Assembly (NCBI GenBank): GCA_022885665.1 | Contig: JAGQDJ010000092.1 | Coordinates: 154,341-218,340 of the forward strand | Length of the DNA stretch: 64,000 bases | Direction: 5' to 3' | Source of the DNA: Triops longicaudatus | Taxonomy: Eukaryota; Arthropoda; Branchiopoda; Notostraca; Triopsidae | Shown: positions 49,388 through 60,510 of the stretch, in pieces | Layout: every line of letters starts with the position of its first letter | Numbering within the stretch: the stretch's first letter is position 1 | Program-made: the position numbers and the translations under genes | Notes under the pieces: model-generated | The model's input: the letters and a program-made list of their open reading frames with translations, nothing else | Databases searched by the model: none | Told to the model about the DNA's origin: nothing

Positions 49388-49548
49388 TAAGGCCGTTTCC
49401 AGTGGGGGAACAATTGTGCTACGCCACCGTTGTGCGAGGGTCAGCCTATTCCACGTTCTAGTCAATCAAATCAAAACTGCTATGTGGAACAGACTGACCC
49501 TCGCACAACTGTGGCACAGTTCAATTGTTCCCTCACTGGAAAAGGCCT
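49388..49548. mobile_element. Compact GC-rich hairpin, MITE-like
   Basis: The arms 49388-49454 and 49484-49548 are inverted repeats of about 65 bp with a 29-bp loop. They begin and end with AAGGCC and share TTGTGCGAGGGTCAG. Open frames across it (49182-49640 plus) are products of the palindrome. Confidence 0.85.
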
Positions 49549-49745
49549 TTAGTAATCTGTGTACCAGGCCACCTGGTATGGAACCCGTACCTATTGAAAG
49601 CAACAAGATTCTTGGGATGGACACTTCAATTCTGATCTAAGAAATGCAGAACTATTTTACAAATTTTTGAAACAATTTAGGCTATACGTTCCAAGTTACG
49701 AGGAATTTTTTTTTTTTAATTTTTCATATCAAGATGAAGTTTGAC

Positions 49746-49860
49746 CAGTGGCGGTTCTGGGAGAGGGGGCAAGGGTGCCATTTTCAGCACTTGGCGAAAA
49801 GATTTTCTACGTATAAAGCAACAGTGATTTGATAGGAAATTCTCGGGTTTGCAACCGCTT

Positions 49861-49900
<40 letters not shown>

Positions 49901-50213
49901 NAAAAAAAAAAAAAAAGACTTACCCATAGTCCAGGGCCGGATTAACCAATAAAAATACTTCATCGGATATTACTTAAGAACATATTAAAGACAGAGTGTT
50001 TCCAAAGAACCTTTTTTTAAATTAACGTTGCACTTGACTTGTAAAGAAATGAGACTTTGTTTTCTCTTTTATACCCCAAATTTGCTAATTTACGTTAGAT
50101 GTAATTCCCTATTCCAGCACTGCGAGACGGATAAATTGGGTAAGCGGGCCGTAGGTTGCCGACAACTGCCATAGTCGAGCGTGCAAATGCCGCCACTAAG
50201 ATTAACCCTGGTA
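49746..50213. mobile_element. hAT-type termini around a poly(A) tract
   Basis: CAGTGGCGGTTCTGG at 49746 and CAGGGCCGGATTAACC at 49934 both look like hAT 5' ends on the plus strand. GATTAACCCTGG near 50200-50213 could be the matching end of the second. The boundaries are uncertain. Confidence 0.4.
49863..49916. repeat. Poly(A) tract with an ambiguous base
   Basis: A run of A with a single N at 49901, the only ambiguous base I noticed in the window. It marks a place where assembly length is unreliable. Confidence 0.95.
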
Positions 50214-50759
50214 AATCTCTGTGGTGCAGAATTGTGATATAGTTCCGAAGATTTATAAGCCCACATTAAATTCGTGTAAGTTTTTATCATTGTAAGCTCA
50301 TTTAGTTGGATTGTTAGTTCTAAAATTTAAAAACCGAACATTGTCAAAGCGTAAACGTGAACTACTAACAAAAATAGCACTAATGAATTAAGTGTATTGA
50401 ATATTACGAGATGAGAAAATTTATGATAGCTAAGGTGATAGTTTTTTATGTTATTAACAAAACAGCTTCAATATTTTTCTCCTTTTCAATTTCCTGTCAT
50501 ACAGCTCTCATGTCCGCCATGTACTAGAATGCTGAACATAAGACTTGCCGATGTCTAACATGCTACTACCATCTAGTAGACTCACGCAGACATTGACTTG
50601 GCCATCTTGTTCTACCCTTATAGTTGATAATCTGCCCGTTAGATGGTACATTTGCGACTTAAAACAGACCAACATTATTCAACCCTTAGACCTATAGTCT
50701 TGCTGTACTACCCAAAACATTTCAAAACACTTCTTTGTTGTGAATTTTCAAACAGCAAA

Positions 50760-52221
50760 ATGAGTCAAGAAAAAGCCGGAAGTCAAGCATCAACTTCCAG
50801 TAGTCAAACAAGCATCGCCCAAAAGAATTGGGAAATGGCCAACAACATAGAAACTATCAGTTCTGTGGACGAAATCTACCGATATGACAAAAAGCAACAA
50901 AACGACATCCTGACAGCTAAGCCTTGGGAAAAAGAGTATGAAAATCTACGTAACATTAACATTTTTAACGTCTGAACTATATTTCCTCCTAATTTTTAGC
51001 CCGCATTTTTTCAAAGATATCAAAATCTCAGCTTTGGCGCTTCTGAAAATGGTCATGCACGCGCGTTCCGGCGGAACTCTAGAGGTTATGGGCCTATTGT
51101 TGGGCAAAGTAGATGCCAACACGATGATTGTCATGGATTCTTTCGCATTACCCGTCGAAGGCACCGAAACACGCGTTAATGCCCAAGCTCAAGCTTACGA
51201 GTACATGACAGCATACATTGAATCCGCGAAACAAGTAAACAATTTCTCGAAACTAGATATCACGAATTCAGCCACACTATTTGTACAATTACCCAACAGG
51301 TTAACCGCCTAGAAAATGCGATTGGTTGGTACCACTCTCATCCAGGGTACGGCTGTTGGTTGTCAGGCATTGATGTGTCTACTCAAATGTTAAACCAAAA
51401 CTTCCAAGAGCCTTTTGTTGCCATTGTAGTTGATCCTGTTCGCACCATTTCTGCAGGCAAAGTGTGTTTAGGCGCTTTCAGAACTTATCCAAAGGTAACC
51501 GGAGTTTTCTTCGCTGTCACTAACATCTGAGATTTAACTCGTGTGTCAACCTATTCTTGTCACAGGGATATAAGCCACCTAACGAAGAACCTTCCGAGTA
51601 CCAAACGATTCCTTTGAACAAGATCGAAGATTTTGGCGTTCATTGTAAGCAGTACTACTCACTCGACGTTAGTTACTTCAAATCTGCCTTGGATCGAAGA
51701 CTTCTGGATTCTCTGTGGAATAAATACTGGGTCAACACCTTGAGCTCTTCCAGCCTTATCACGGTAAGTTGCATAATAGTTTTCATTGTTATCAAATGAA
51801 TGAATCGTGCGAGCATATGTTAATTCTAATGGCAAGGCAGGATTTATGTCAACTGTTGCAAGTTACGACCATAAAACCCAAAAAATCTAATATAGGAGCT
51901 CTAAATTTACAAAGTAAATTCAAAGAAAAAGCGTTGTTACAATGATGGTAGAAAAGTGGATGTACTTCGTTACTAGCCCTTTGATTCTAGAATGCGGAAT
52001 ACACCACCGGTCAAATTCTGGACTTGTCGGACAAGTTGGAGCAATCCGAGTCCGCGTTGGGAAGGACGGGCTTTGTGATGAGTTCGGATGACCGCAAAAC
52101 GGAAGACAAGTTGGCCAAAGCGACCCGTGATGCCTCAAAAACCACTCTGGAAGCTTTGCATGGTTTGATGGCGCAAGTTATCAAAGACAAGCTCTTTAAT
52201 CAAGTTCGCTCCCAAACCTAG
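50760..52221 (+). CDS. CSN5: COP9 signalosome subunit 5 (JAB1), JAMM isopeptidase
   Basis: Catalytic subunit of the COP9 signalosome, which removes NEDD8 from cullins and so controls cullin-RING ubiquitin ligases. Five exons: 50760-50935, 51000-51234, 51300-51494, 51566-51763, 51991-52221; 1035 bases, 344 residues, all introns GT-AG and 64-227 bp. The MPN+/JAMM zinc site is intact: Glu87 in LEVMGLLLGK, His149 and His151 in HSHPGYGCWLSGID, and Asp162. Each sits 11 residues later than in the human protein, which matches a slightly longer N-terminus. Also present are DEIYRYDKKQQNDIL, MDSFALPVEGTETRVNAQ, QTIPLNKIEDFGVHCKQYY and the C-terminal LAKATRD and GLMAQVIKDKLFNQ segments. An ATG at 50643 is in frame upstream but its sequence is not conserved, so 50760 is preferred. 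It converges with LAPTM4. Confidence 0.98.
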
Positions 52222-52845
52222 AAACTCATGCCCTTTCACCATGTTTTTTCCTTCTTATGTTTTGGTTCAAAATTCAAAATACACAAAGTTCGACACCAAA
52301 AAGACTTCTATTCTCGGTTAATATGGGGCATTACGGTTTCATCGCAGCTACGAAAAGCTGACAAGGTAAATATATAAGTGTAGCCACAGAATGGAAAGAA
52401 AGAAAAATACTACACAATCACGTCCAAATGGCTAAATTGGCCAACAAATTTCTGCTCTTTCTTATAACGAACTCTTATTGTCTAACACTACTTGCTCCGT
52501 AAACTCAAGGCTGAAAGTTTACGATTCTAGATTAACGGTAGTGTTCTCGTACACCAAAATGGAAAACGTATGTACTGTTCATAAAAAGTGGTACGACTCG
52601 ATGCGAAGTTCCCGTAACTTCGTAATTATGCCACATTCTTTTTTAACTCGTGTTTTCAGTACACGTTCGGTGAAAGAGAGAAATCTATGCCGCTATGTCT
52701 CCAAATTTACCAAAAAAGGTGCGATTATTATATGAAATCGAAACAAAAAGATCAAACAGGTTACACGTCATGTTAAAGTACAGTTTTTATGAAAGAACCC
52801 AACTTGCTTCTTTTTCCTTCTCAAAAAATGAAAACGTCCGTTATT
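52222..52845. other. Convergent 3' region between CSN5 and LAPTM4
   Basis: Holds both 3' untranslated regions. The open frames at 52478-52735 and 52695-53057 plus lie in UTR or antisense to the LAPTM4 tail and have no domain. Confidence 0.6.
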
Positions 52846-55800
52846 TCAAATTTTTGGTTCTTCTTTTGGCGACGGCGACTGGACGCGAGGAGGGGCAGTT
52901 TCAAGGGACGTTGCATCGGCAGAAGAGGGAGAAGGAAGAGAAGAAGAAACCGGTGAAAAGCTTTGTGCAACGGGTTGGGTTTCTTGTTCCGGAGGCAAGT
53001 CAACCACCACGGCAGCGTAAGGAGGTGGCGGAGTCGGGTAGAGGGGCTTCTTGCTGAAGCGGGGATCGTTCATGGCCGTCACGTAATCTGGGAGATCGGT
53101 CGTAGAGCTTCCGCCAGCCATGTTGATGTTCTCGTGCAACAACGTCTGACCGTCAGAGTCGACGCGCAGTACCGGACGGGACATGGCCAAGGCGGAGCGA
53201 AGGACCAAATATTTGTAGCAACCCCAGACAATACTGATAAAGTATGCCTAAACGAGTGAAAAGAAAATCATTTTGTAAAACTTACAAGAAACTCGGTTAT
53301 AGGAGAATTTCGGCTTAAAAATAGGTCTAAGTGAGTCTAAACGCAAAAGAAAATTACCAAATACGACACACAAAAATCAAGTTCAAACTATACAATTAAA
53401 CTAGGAAGAACACGGGCATAAAAAAGCCCACTAGTAATACCACTGGTGATAAGAAATCGACTCATTTGGACTAAATGGTGAGAAATATGAAGAAGTGCTG
53501 CGCATCAGAATAAAAATAAGAATGAAAAGTAACAATGAAAAAGTTAACTTGCAACTGATGTAATAGAAGCTCGCTTGTGAGGGACTTGCTGAGAAAGCTA
53601 CTTTAAAGGTCACAGTGGGACAAAAAAAGTAAATAAAATAAATACCAATAAGTCATTTTGCATTCGGGTAAAAAAGAAACAAGCTTGTACGTGAATTCAG
53701 CAACGACGTTAACCTAGTAACTAAAACGTTGTAACAAACCGCCAAACTACCGCAGAACCCTGATAAAATCGAGATTACGTAAATTCAACTCGGTTAGTCT
53801 CCTAGCTCGCTTAAACTCAAGTTTAACCCCAAGTCCCATGTCATTCCTATTTAAATAAATTTCACTTATGCTTAAAGTGTTAGCTATTATATCAGGATTC
53901 TCAGCTCCGTCAAATAGGCTCGGATAAAATTAGAGCTCGCATAAATTCAGACTGAATGGTTGGTCCCGAGCCTATGAATTTAACTGAGTTCGACTGTACA
54001 GGAAAGTCCGATGGCAAGAGACTACGGCTAACAAATTAATCGCATAAATTAGACCCCCTTGAAAGAAAACCCCGCTCATATGATTATGTTGGCTTCGAAA
54101 TCGATTATCTATACCTAAAAGAAATACTAATCATAAAAAAGTAATGGAATGAAGTTGAACGCGGATGTAAGCGGCATCCGCTTGTGAAGGGCAAATTTAC
54201 TGCGTCATTCACATCAGGAATTGACTGACGCCAAGGCCGTACTTAAGGGGAGGGGGGTAACCCCTACCCCCCGAAATGTTGACTTTATAATGGGGAAGAT
54301 AGGGAAACGTCAAATGCCCAAAAAACTGCATATAGCAAAAACCTCACCGAGCCTTCAACCCCCGACCCCCTCCCCCCACACGAACCAAAATCCTGGTTTC
54401 GGCCCTGACCGATGCGTTGCTTAAAACGTGACTTTTTCTGACACACTACGTGCAAAAGCAAGCTTTGCTGACGAAAGGGGGAAAGTAAGTATCACCAATA
54501 AGTCGCGGTTACAACATCACGAAACTACACGAAAAGAAATGGGAAAATGCATTCAGTTTCATCCCTTCGATAATTTCTGTAAACATGACCTGGAATGCAA
54601 TTCATACAAAGCAGGGGCCTCGGGAAGTTAAGAATTTAAACTAACTAATTCGAAGATCATACAACGTCATCTTTCTAACGTCAATTTCTTGAAAAGTTTT
54701 TAGTTTCTTTTTAAAATTACGAAACTGAAAAGAATTCCAGAAAATACGGGAAGTTGACGAGAACATTAATGGGAAAAAAGTTTCAAGAGTGGAAACAACG
54801 TTATGCTTATCATTCTGTCTTTACTCAGAATCTAAAATAAAAAAAAAAGTGAATGAGATATTGAAAGCACAATTTTCACATCACTCTTCGTTTTTCCCTT
54901 AAAAAGATTTTTATTTAAGCTTTCTACGCATCTCATTTCAATTCTTGTTTTATTTTTTCTTTTACTCTTCTCCTTTGAATTTCAGAAATAGAACTTATAC
55001 TTAAATATACTTATAACGGATGTACAAAGTGAGGCTCCTAGGTCAGCCACGAACCCCGGAAAGTGTAAACTGTTTCGAACGAAAACGTTTTCACTCATTT
55101 GAAACTCATCTCGTGGCTTGATATTTGAGACAACAGCAATATTATCCAGATAGTATCAGGTAAATTTCACTCCATATCATTATTCTTTGGCTGTCTTTGA
55201 AAGTACCCAAAAGTTAACTGAAGAATGTGTGACACAAAGTGCTATTTTCCTCATTGCACGCGTCGCATTGTGTAACGGAGATTTGCTTTTAAACCTTCTT
55301 CACAAACTTTTTTTTCCGGTCTTTTGAGTTACAAAACTTTTAAACACAACTCCTGAACACAGAAAAACACGTCATGTGATTATCATGTGCAGGATTCGTC
55401 TCGAAACTTCATTACCATTCTACGCTACCTTGCAAGGTTTTGTTTTGTTACGTTGGACAATGCGAATGAGACACGAAAAGGAATTTTACCCATACTCTTC
55501 TACTTTTCTCTTTCTCTTTCGTTTTCCATTTACCTTGACAAGCATCGTCAGGAAGATCAATGACAGTACGAGCAAACTCAAGCACTGAGGATCCATTGCC
55601 AGCAGCTCGTTACGCATAGGAATGTTCGGGTTGGCCATTAACGTGACCCTGATATCAGGTACATACGAAAGGTAACCGATGACTGACAAACTGAAAACAA
55701 CATAATCAATAAATCGATCGGAAAAATAAGCAAATCGCGTCAAAGAATCACATTACCTGCTCACGCAAAAATCAAACACTTGGAGACAGAAGAATGGCAT

Positions 55801-56577
55801 AAGGAAAGTATGCTTGCCTCTTACGGCGCCATAGAGCATTAACAGCGTAATAGCCAGCGTACAAAAGGTCACGCCCACTCCAACGTTCAAGTCCTCTGCA
55901 ACATAAACACCAAGTATATAATTTTACTCACAAAACTATTGAAAAAAGTGAAGAAAAAGTTAGAAAGATAGTTAAATTGTGCAAATAACAAGAGCTAAAA
56001 GAACAGTACGAAGTCTAAGAAATGGAGAAAAATGTTAACCATATAAATTTTTTCAGAAAATAAATTACGATAAGTAGGAGTACGGCGATCGCCAAACCAA
56101 TCTCTGTAGACAAAAGATCCGTAAAATACACGGGAATCGGGCGCTTCTTGATGTGGCAGAGAACGCGGTTCTCCTTTGGCCATGGCTTCATTAAAAGCAA
56201 ACGGAAATTCATCTTTAGTTTCGCTTAACGGAGTCGGCAAGAGTGAGTGGTCATCCAAAACTTTTAAATCGTTTCCAGGGAACAGAGGAAAGTTTCCATC
56301 CTTGCGTTCTATCACTTCTGGGTGGAGTACCACCACTGCAATGACAGCCAATGCCAAAATGTTCAAACCCTGGGGGAAAAAACAGTATGAAAAATAGCGG
56401 CACTACTTCATCAAAATTTGGACGGAAAAGTAAATTGCAAATTACCAAGTGCCAAATACCGAGAAAAATCGTCCCAGTCCGAACATGGCAACACAAACAA
56501 CATCGCCAACGACGATCATCTCTATGCAGTTCGTCTGATGGGTTCCCCCCACCAAAAGGTCCAAATTTGATTCTCAT
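52846..56577 (-). CDS. LAPTM4: Lysosomal-associated transmembrane protein 4 (LAPTM4)
   Basis: Four-helix late endosome/lysosome membrane protein, involved in membrane trafficking and sorting in relatives. Exons: 56577-56446, 56369 to about 56069, 55895-55757, 55690-55534, 53247-52846; about 376 residues. The N-terminal signature RCCLCCHVRTGTIFLG leads into TM1. A long luminal loop rich in acidic residues and Pro follows, then TM2 (LNVGVGVTFCTLAITLLMLYGA), TM3 (MPFFCLQVFDFCVSS), the ELLAMDPQCL loop and TM4. The cytosolic tail has CYKYL, LPDYV and PPPPYAAV; PPxY motifs recruit NEDD4-type ubiquitin ligases in this family. The exon 2 donor is uncertain: GT sites at about 56069, 56087 and 56124 would all keep phase 1. 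The loop and the proline-rich tail are longer than in the mammalian proteins, and the 2.3-kb intron 4 holds a hAT-type MITE. Confidence 0.93.
54232..54407. mobile_element. Non-autonomous hAT-type MITE in LAPTM4 intron
   Basis: The left end CAAGGCCGTACTTAAGG and the right end, reverse-complemented, CAGGGCCGAAACCAGG share a CARGGCCG terminus. The flanking eight bases (ACTGACGC and ACCGATGC) agree at six positions, as an old 8-bp target duplication would. The interior has G- and C-rich runs. Related ends occur at 15835-15885 and 63193-63230. Confidence 0.6.
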
Positions 56578-58079
56578 CGTACGCTCACCGGCTTTACACT
56601 ACCAACAGATATTTGTGTTCTGGCTAAAGAAACGTTACACTCGTTAAAAATTACGTAATAACAAACTTCCTTGACAAGACGTTCTGTGGCTGCAGCAGAT
56701 AAACACTTGTGCTTGGACACAACAAAAATGGGGCGTGTTGTGACGTCACGAACGTGACGCACGTCTAGACTGAATTCTCTAGGTATATCTCATTTTATGA
56801 TTTCGTGGTTGAGACGTAACCTTGTTTCGAGAACAAACTAGCTAAATACTAAAGAAGCGTTTGTAGCTGATCAGAAAACTGATATTTTTGCCAAAATTGC
56901 GTATTATTGATGCAAGACCAAATAAATATTAATATCAAATTACATTTTGATTCGATAGTTAATATATTTGATAGCGATATTTCGTGTTACCCGCGCTTCT
57001 TGTTTTTGTAAGAACGAGTAGAAGTTTGAGCAGTTTAATAAGTTGATCCCTGGGAAATTTAATTTCTGGATTATAATTTACAGTGAAGTCAAAAGTGAAA
57101 GGTTTCTGTTTTTCTGCAGAGCAATCTACAGAGCAAAAACTTCTTGTTGTGTTTTTGTTTAAAAATTAGCCGGAATGTACAAATAACAACGAAAATAATT
57201 TTTCGTTTCATTTTTCCCTTTTTCTTTCGAAATTACACATTTAAGGTACGCTTTGTTACCCGTCCTGGATGCGATTAATAAAATTCTTTCTGATATGCAT
57301 ATCAAACATAGTATTATGGAATTTACGCTCAACTTCTCTATTATGGTAACATGTGTATGAAGTAGATATTTTGTCTTATAAGTGTGACGTCGCAGAAAGT
57401 TATTTAAATAACCAAATTTTCTTACTCCTCCAATATATTTATTTTTTAGGAGATATTCGTTAAGACTTCGGTCTAGCCCCGCCTCCTTAGGCAAATTACA
57501 TGATCATGTTTTCATGTGGTTTGAAAACCATTTATCCGGTTTTCCTTTTTCTGCCAATAAAATTCCTTTTGATAAATCACACTTCATTTGTCGAAGTCCT
57601 TATATTGTAGTGAAAAAAATTACATTACTTCTTAAGAAAAAAAAAATAAAACACATTTTAAAACATCTGCCTCGACACATTACGAAGTTCAACTTTACCT
57701 ACATTATTCTAGAAGCTTTTGGTGAACACGCCCATATTTACAGCGCAATACTGTGAAAAGCTTAACATGCAATTCACCACAAGAGGTTTAGCCTAAACCG
57801 AGGCCTCAATAGATACCAATGAAAACGGACAGGAATTACGAAAATGCGTTTGCAGTAGGTCCAAATACTTTAATTTTACTGTTGTTGTGGAATATACACT
57901 TAGAAAAATCGTTATTACGTAGCCGTAGCACAAAAATGTCTTTTCGATACGACGGCTGCAGAGCGTAAAATTCATTATTGTAACAACGAAATTATGGAAC
58001 ACTTCGCCACTGTTACTTTGCTCAGTGCAACTGTCCTTTACGTCAGGTTCTTTATACGCGCACCGTATAGCAACGGATC
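56578..58079. other. Noncoding stretch upstream of LAPTM4
   Basis: Holds the LAPTM4 promoter side. GACGTCACGAACGTGACGC near 56740-56761 contains CRE-like TGACGTCA-type half sites close to the gene start. No other gene was seen. Confidence 0.4.
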
Positions 58080-58099
58080 TTTTTCTACGGATCGCGGAT

Positions 58100-59000
58100 T
58101 ACGAACTGTACGAACCAGCAGATAAAAGTTCACCGAGCAAACCGCAGAAGTATAATTTGAGCTCTTGAGGCTGATTTACCTTCATTAAGAAGATGAAGGG
58201 GCGCAAACCAATCACGTGCAAAGTGAAAGTTAGACCACGCACTTTAAAAATATATGACTTTAAAAATATAAGAGTTGCAACCGGAGGACTTTTAAGTGTA
58301 AATAGTATGGCAATATCTTCCGAAACGAAGTAGTGCTGATATTTAGAATAAAGTAAAGCAATTTCTTTGCGTAGTCTCAATGTCTTAAATGAGAAAAATG
58401 AAGGAAACAAATTTCAAATATTAAAAAAATTATTTAATGAACAACTTTATTAGCTGTGAGCTATCAGTTCAAAAAAACGGTTTTACATCTAATTTCCAGT
58501 CGCAGCATCAAAATTGGGTTTTCAAAAAGATTTTGGCAGATTTTTTGTTGCGTTGCCGTAATTTTCATGGATGCGAGCAGCCTGCCTGGCAAAGAGTTTG
58601 CAAACTTCGACCAGAAATCTGTACTGTCGGCAAGATCCTTACATCTTTTTTAGAATTTTTATTTGTATATTTGGAAAAATACTATGATAATTCTTATGGA
58701 ATTCGAAGCAGTAGCTTTGCCATTGAAATTGAAATATTCCATCCAAAAAAATGCAGGGTATTCTATATTGTTGAAGCTGGAAAAGCTTTCACCTCTAGCC
58801 CCGGCAAATCTTCTGTTGTTCAAAACGTGCCATTTACACACTGGTAAGTTATACTCTTTGAAAATGCGCGGTCTACATCTTACGCTGGTTGGTTCTGGTT
58901 CCTTGACCTTCTTAAAGAACAAATTAAAGTAAATCACCCTCAAGAGGCCTAATTAGACTTATGTGATTTGCTTGGTGATCTTTTATATGCTCACCACTTC
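58100..59000. repeat. Inverted duplication with degenerate coding remnants
   Basis: Sequence at about 58110-58385, read on the minus strand, matches about 58740-59000 on the plus strand. Shared features in order include GCGYGGTCTA, then CTTCTTAA and AAATCANCCTCAAGAG. Both arms encode a similar broken peptide (RGLTFTLHVIGL against RGLHLTLVGSG; KVNQPQE against KVNHPQE). Between them, about 58570-58645 plus reads LPGKEFANFDQKSVLSARS, which resembles the BTB/POZ core. A decayed, rearranged gene copy is likely. Confidence 0.5.
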
Positions 59001-60510
59001 TGACACTAGACTTCAGCCAATCAGCGTGAAGGACCACAACAGCGATTGCCAGTCGTCGTTAGTAATATATTCTCACCAGAAATTTGATGTAATCACTTAC
59101 AAATCTACTAATCCATTTGTATAATTCGAGAAACTCAATATATTTTACAAACTTGAAACCCTTGTCAAGTACTTTCCGTGCACTGACAATTAAATTTCCT
59201 GTAGGGAAAGGCGCTGTTGGTTAGAAACGTTAAAAATGAAAAAAATATACGAAAGAAAAATGAGGTATAAACTATAGAAAGAAGGGTAGGCCACGTGCCT
59301 TACGTAACACGATTTTGGTTGGAAACGTGTTTCCACTGAGCTAATATTAGTTGTCTTTCAGATCGGCTGTTGTTACCTGTAAGCTAATATAAATTGAAGA
59401 AAATGAAAGGAAATGTAATTGAACGAAATAAAAGTAAGTTTTAAGCCTTTAAAGCCTACGAATATGATAAACGTGTATTCAACAATAAATACAAGAATCA
59501 CACATATCCGCTGTCAAGGAGGAGCGCACAATAGGTGATGTCTGTTCTCACTAGTACCGTCCGTCAAAAAACGCGCAGATTCTGATGACGTAATAGTATA
59601 ACGCCATCTGCGCTCCCCTCCCCCCCCACGGGAAGACCTAACCTTCTTTTAAATAATTTTCGAAGCAACGAAGCTTTGACTACGGATCGCGATCCATCAC
59701 AGCGATCCAGTTCGGAAAGAAAGATCAGTTTTCGCGAACCAGATCTGATCTGGATTACGTTTTAGATTAGATCCACCCATCCCATCAATGTGCAACATTG
59801 ACGGTTAATTGTGCGACCACGACGTCGTAATTTGATATTGTCTCTAATAGAATAAGGTGCCCAATTGCCATTAAGTTAAGCTTGCATTGCACGTCACAAA
59901 GGTGTGGCTCAAGATTTTTCAACCAAAATGCTGCATCAACCTTTTGCACTCATCGCTTTTATCACAATCCGTAGCTTAATGCGATATAACTTCAGTAAAT
60001 ATTTATGTTCGATTATACCCCGCAAGAAGTCAAACACGTTTGTTCGAAAAATGCCTGCCCTGAAGCTGCCTACCCTACAAATCATGAAGAGGAGATTCGG
60101 GTCTAGTAACATTTCGTGCTTCGTCAGTTTTTACTCGTGCCACGAACTTCACTAGCATCTGAGTGTATATCCACTAGATAAAGGTGTATCTTTTGCTCTC
60201 TGTTAAGCCATAGTATACTTCATAAAAAATTGAAAAAAAAAATTAAACTATCCTACAAACTAGGAGGCCCTCGTTTGTTACAGCCGGATAACCTGTGTAT
60301 GCAAAAGTAACATCGTGTTTAACGCGCGCTTTCATTAAGAAACTTTACCAACCAAATTTCTAACGTTACATTAACTATACAGTAACAAAAGCTTGCAGTT
60401 ACAAAGCTATGAAATACTGGAACATTTTAGCTTAATCTCTGTGAAAAAATAGTGTACATTAAGAAAAAATATTTAAATACACAGAAAAATGCAACGCGTT
60501 CTGGAGCATA
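59001..60510. other. Noncoding stretch with GATC-rich repeat
   Basis: No gene recognised; the 83-codon plus frame at 59904-60155 has no domain. A cluster of GGATCGCGATCC-type words lies at 59685-59790, related to those at 48.1 and 58.1 kb. Confidence 0.45.

Larger units (their letters stand above)
47130..50759. other. Intergenic region between receptor and CSN5
   Basis: No complete gene recognised. Minus-strand frames at 48524-48877 and 48831-49091 follow a TATATAAAAC sequence (49116-49125), but show no domain and I could not splice them. The region also holds a GATC-rich repeat (48090-48190), a compact hairpin (49388-49548), a 54-base A tract with one N (49863-49916) and hAT-like ends (49746, 49934). 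Confidence 0.4.

Noticed and set aside
49182..49640. 152-codon plus-strand ORF
   Set aside because: It runs through the 49388-49548 palindrome; its length is a by-product of the inverted repeat.
52695..53057. 120-codon plus ORF
   Set aside because: Antisense to the proline-rich tail exon of LAPTM4.
56015..56212. Hydrophobic frame reading LAIAVLLLIVIYFLK, considered as LAPTM4 TM2
   Set aside because: The true TM2 is in exon 3 (55895-55757) with matching phase and family sequence; this frame is an alternative reading of exon 2 and its edge.
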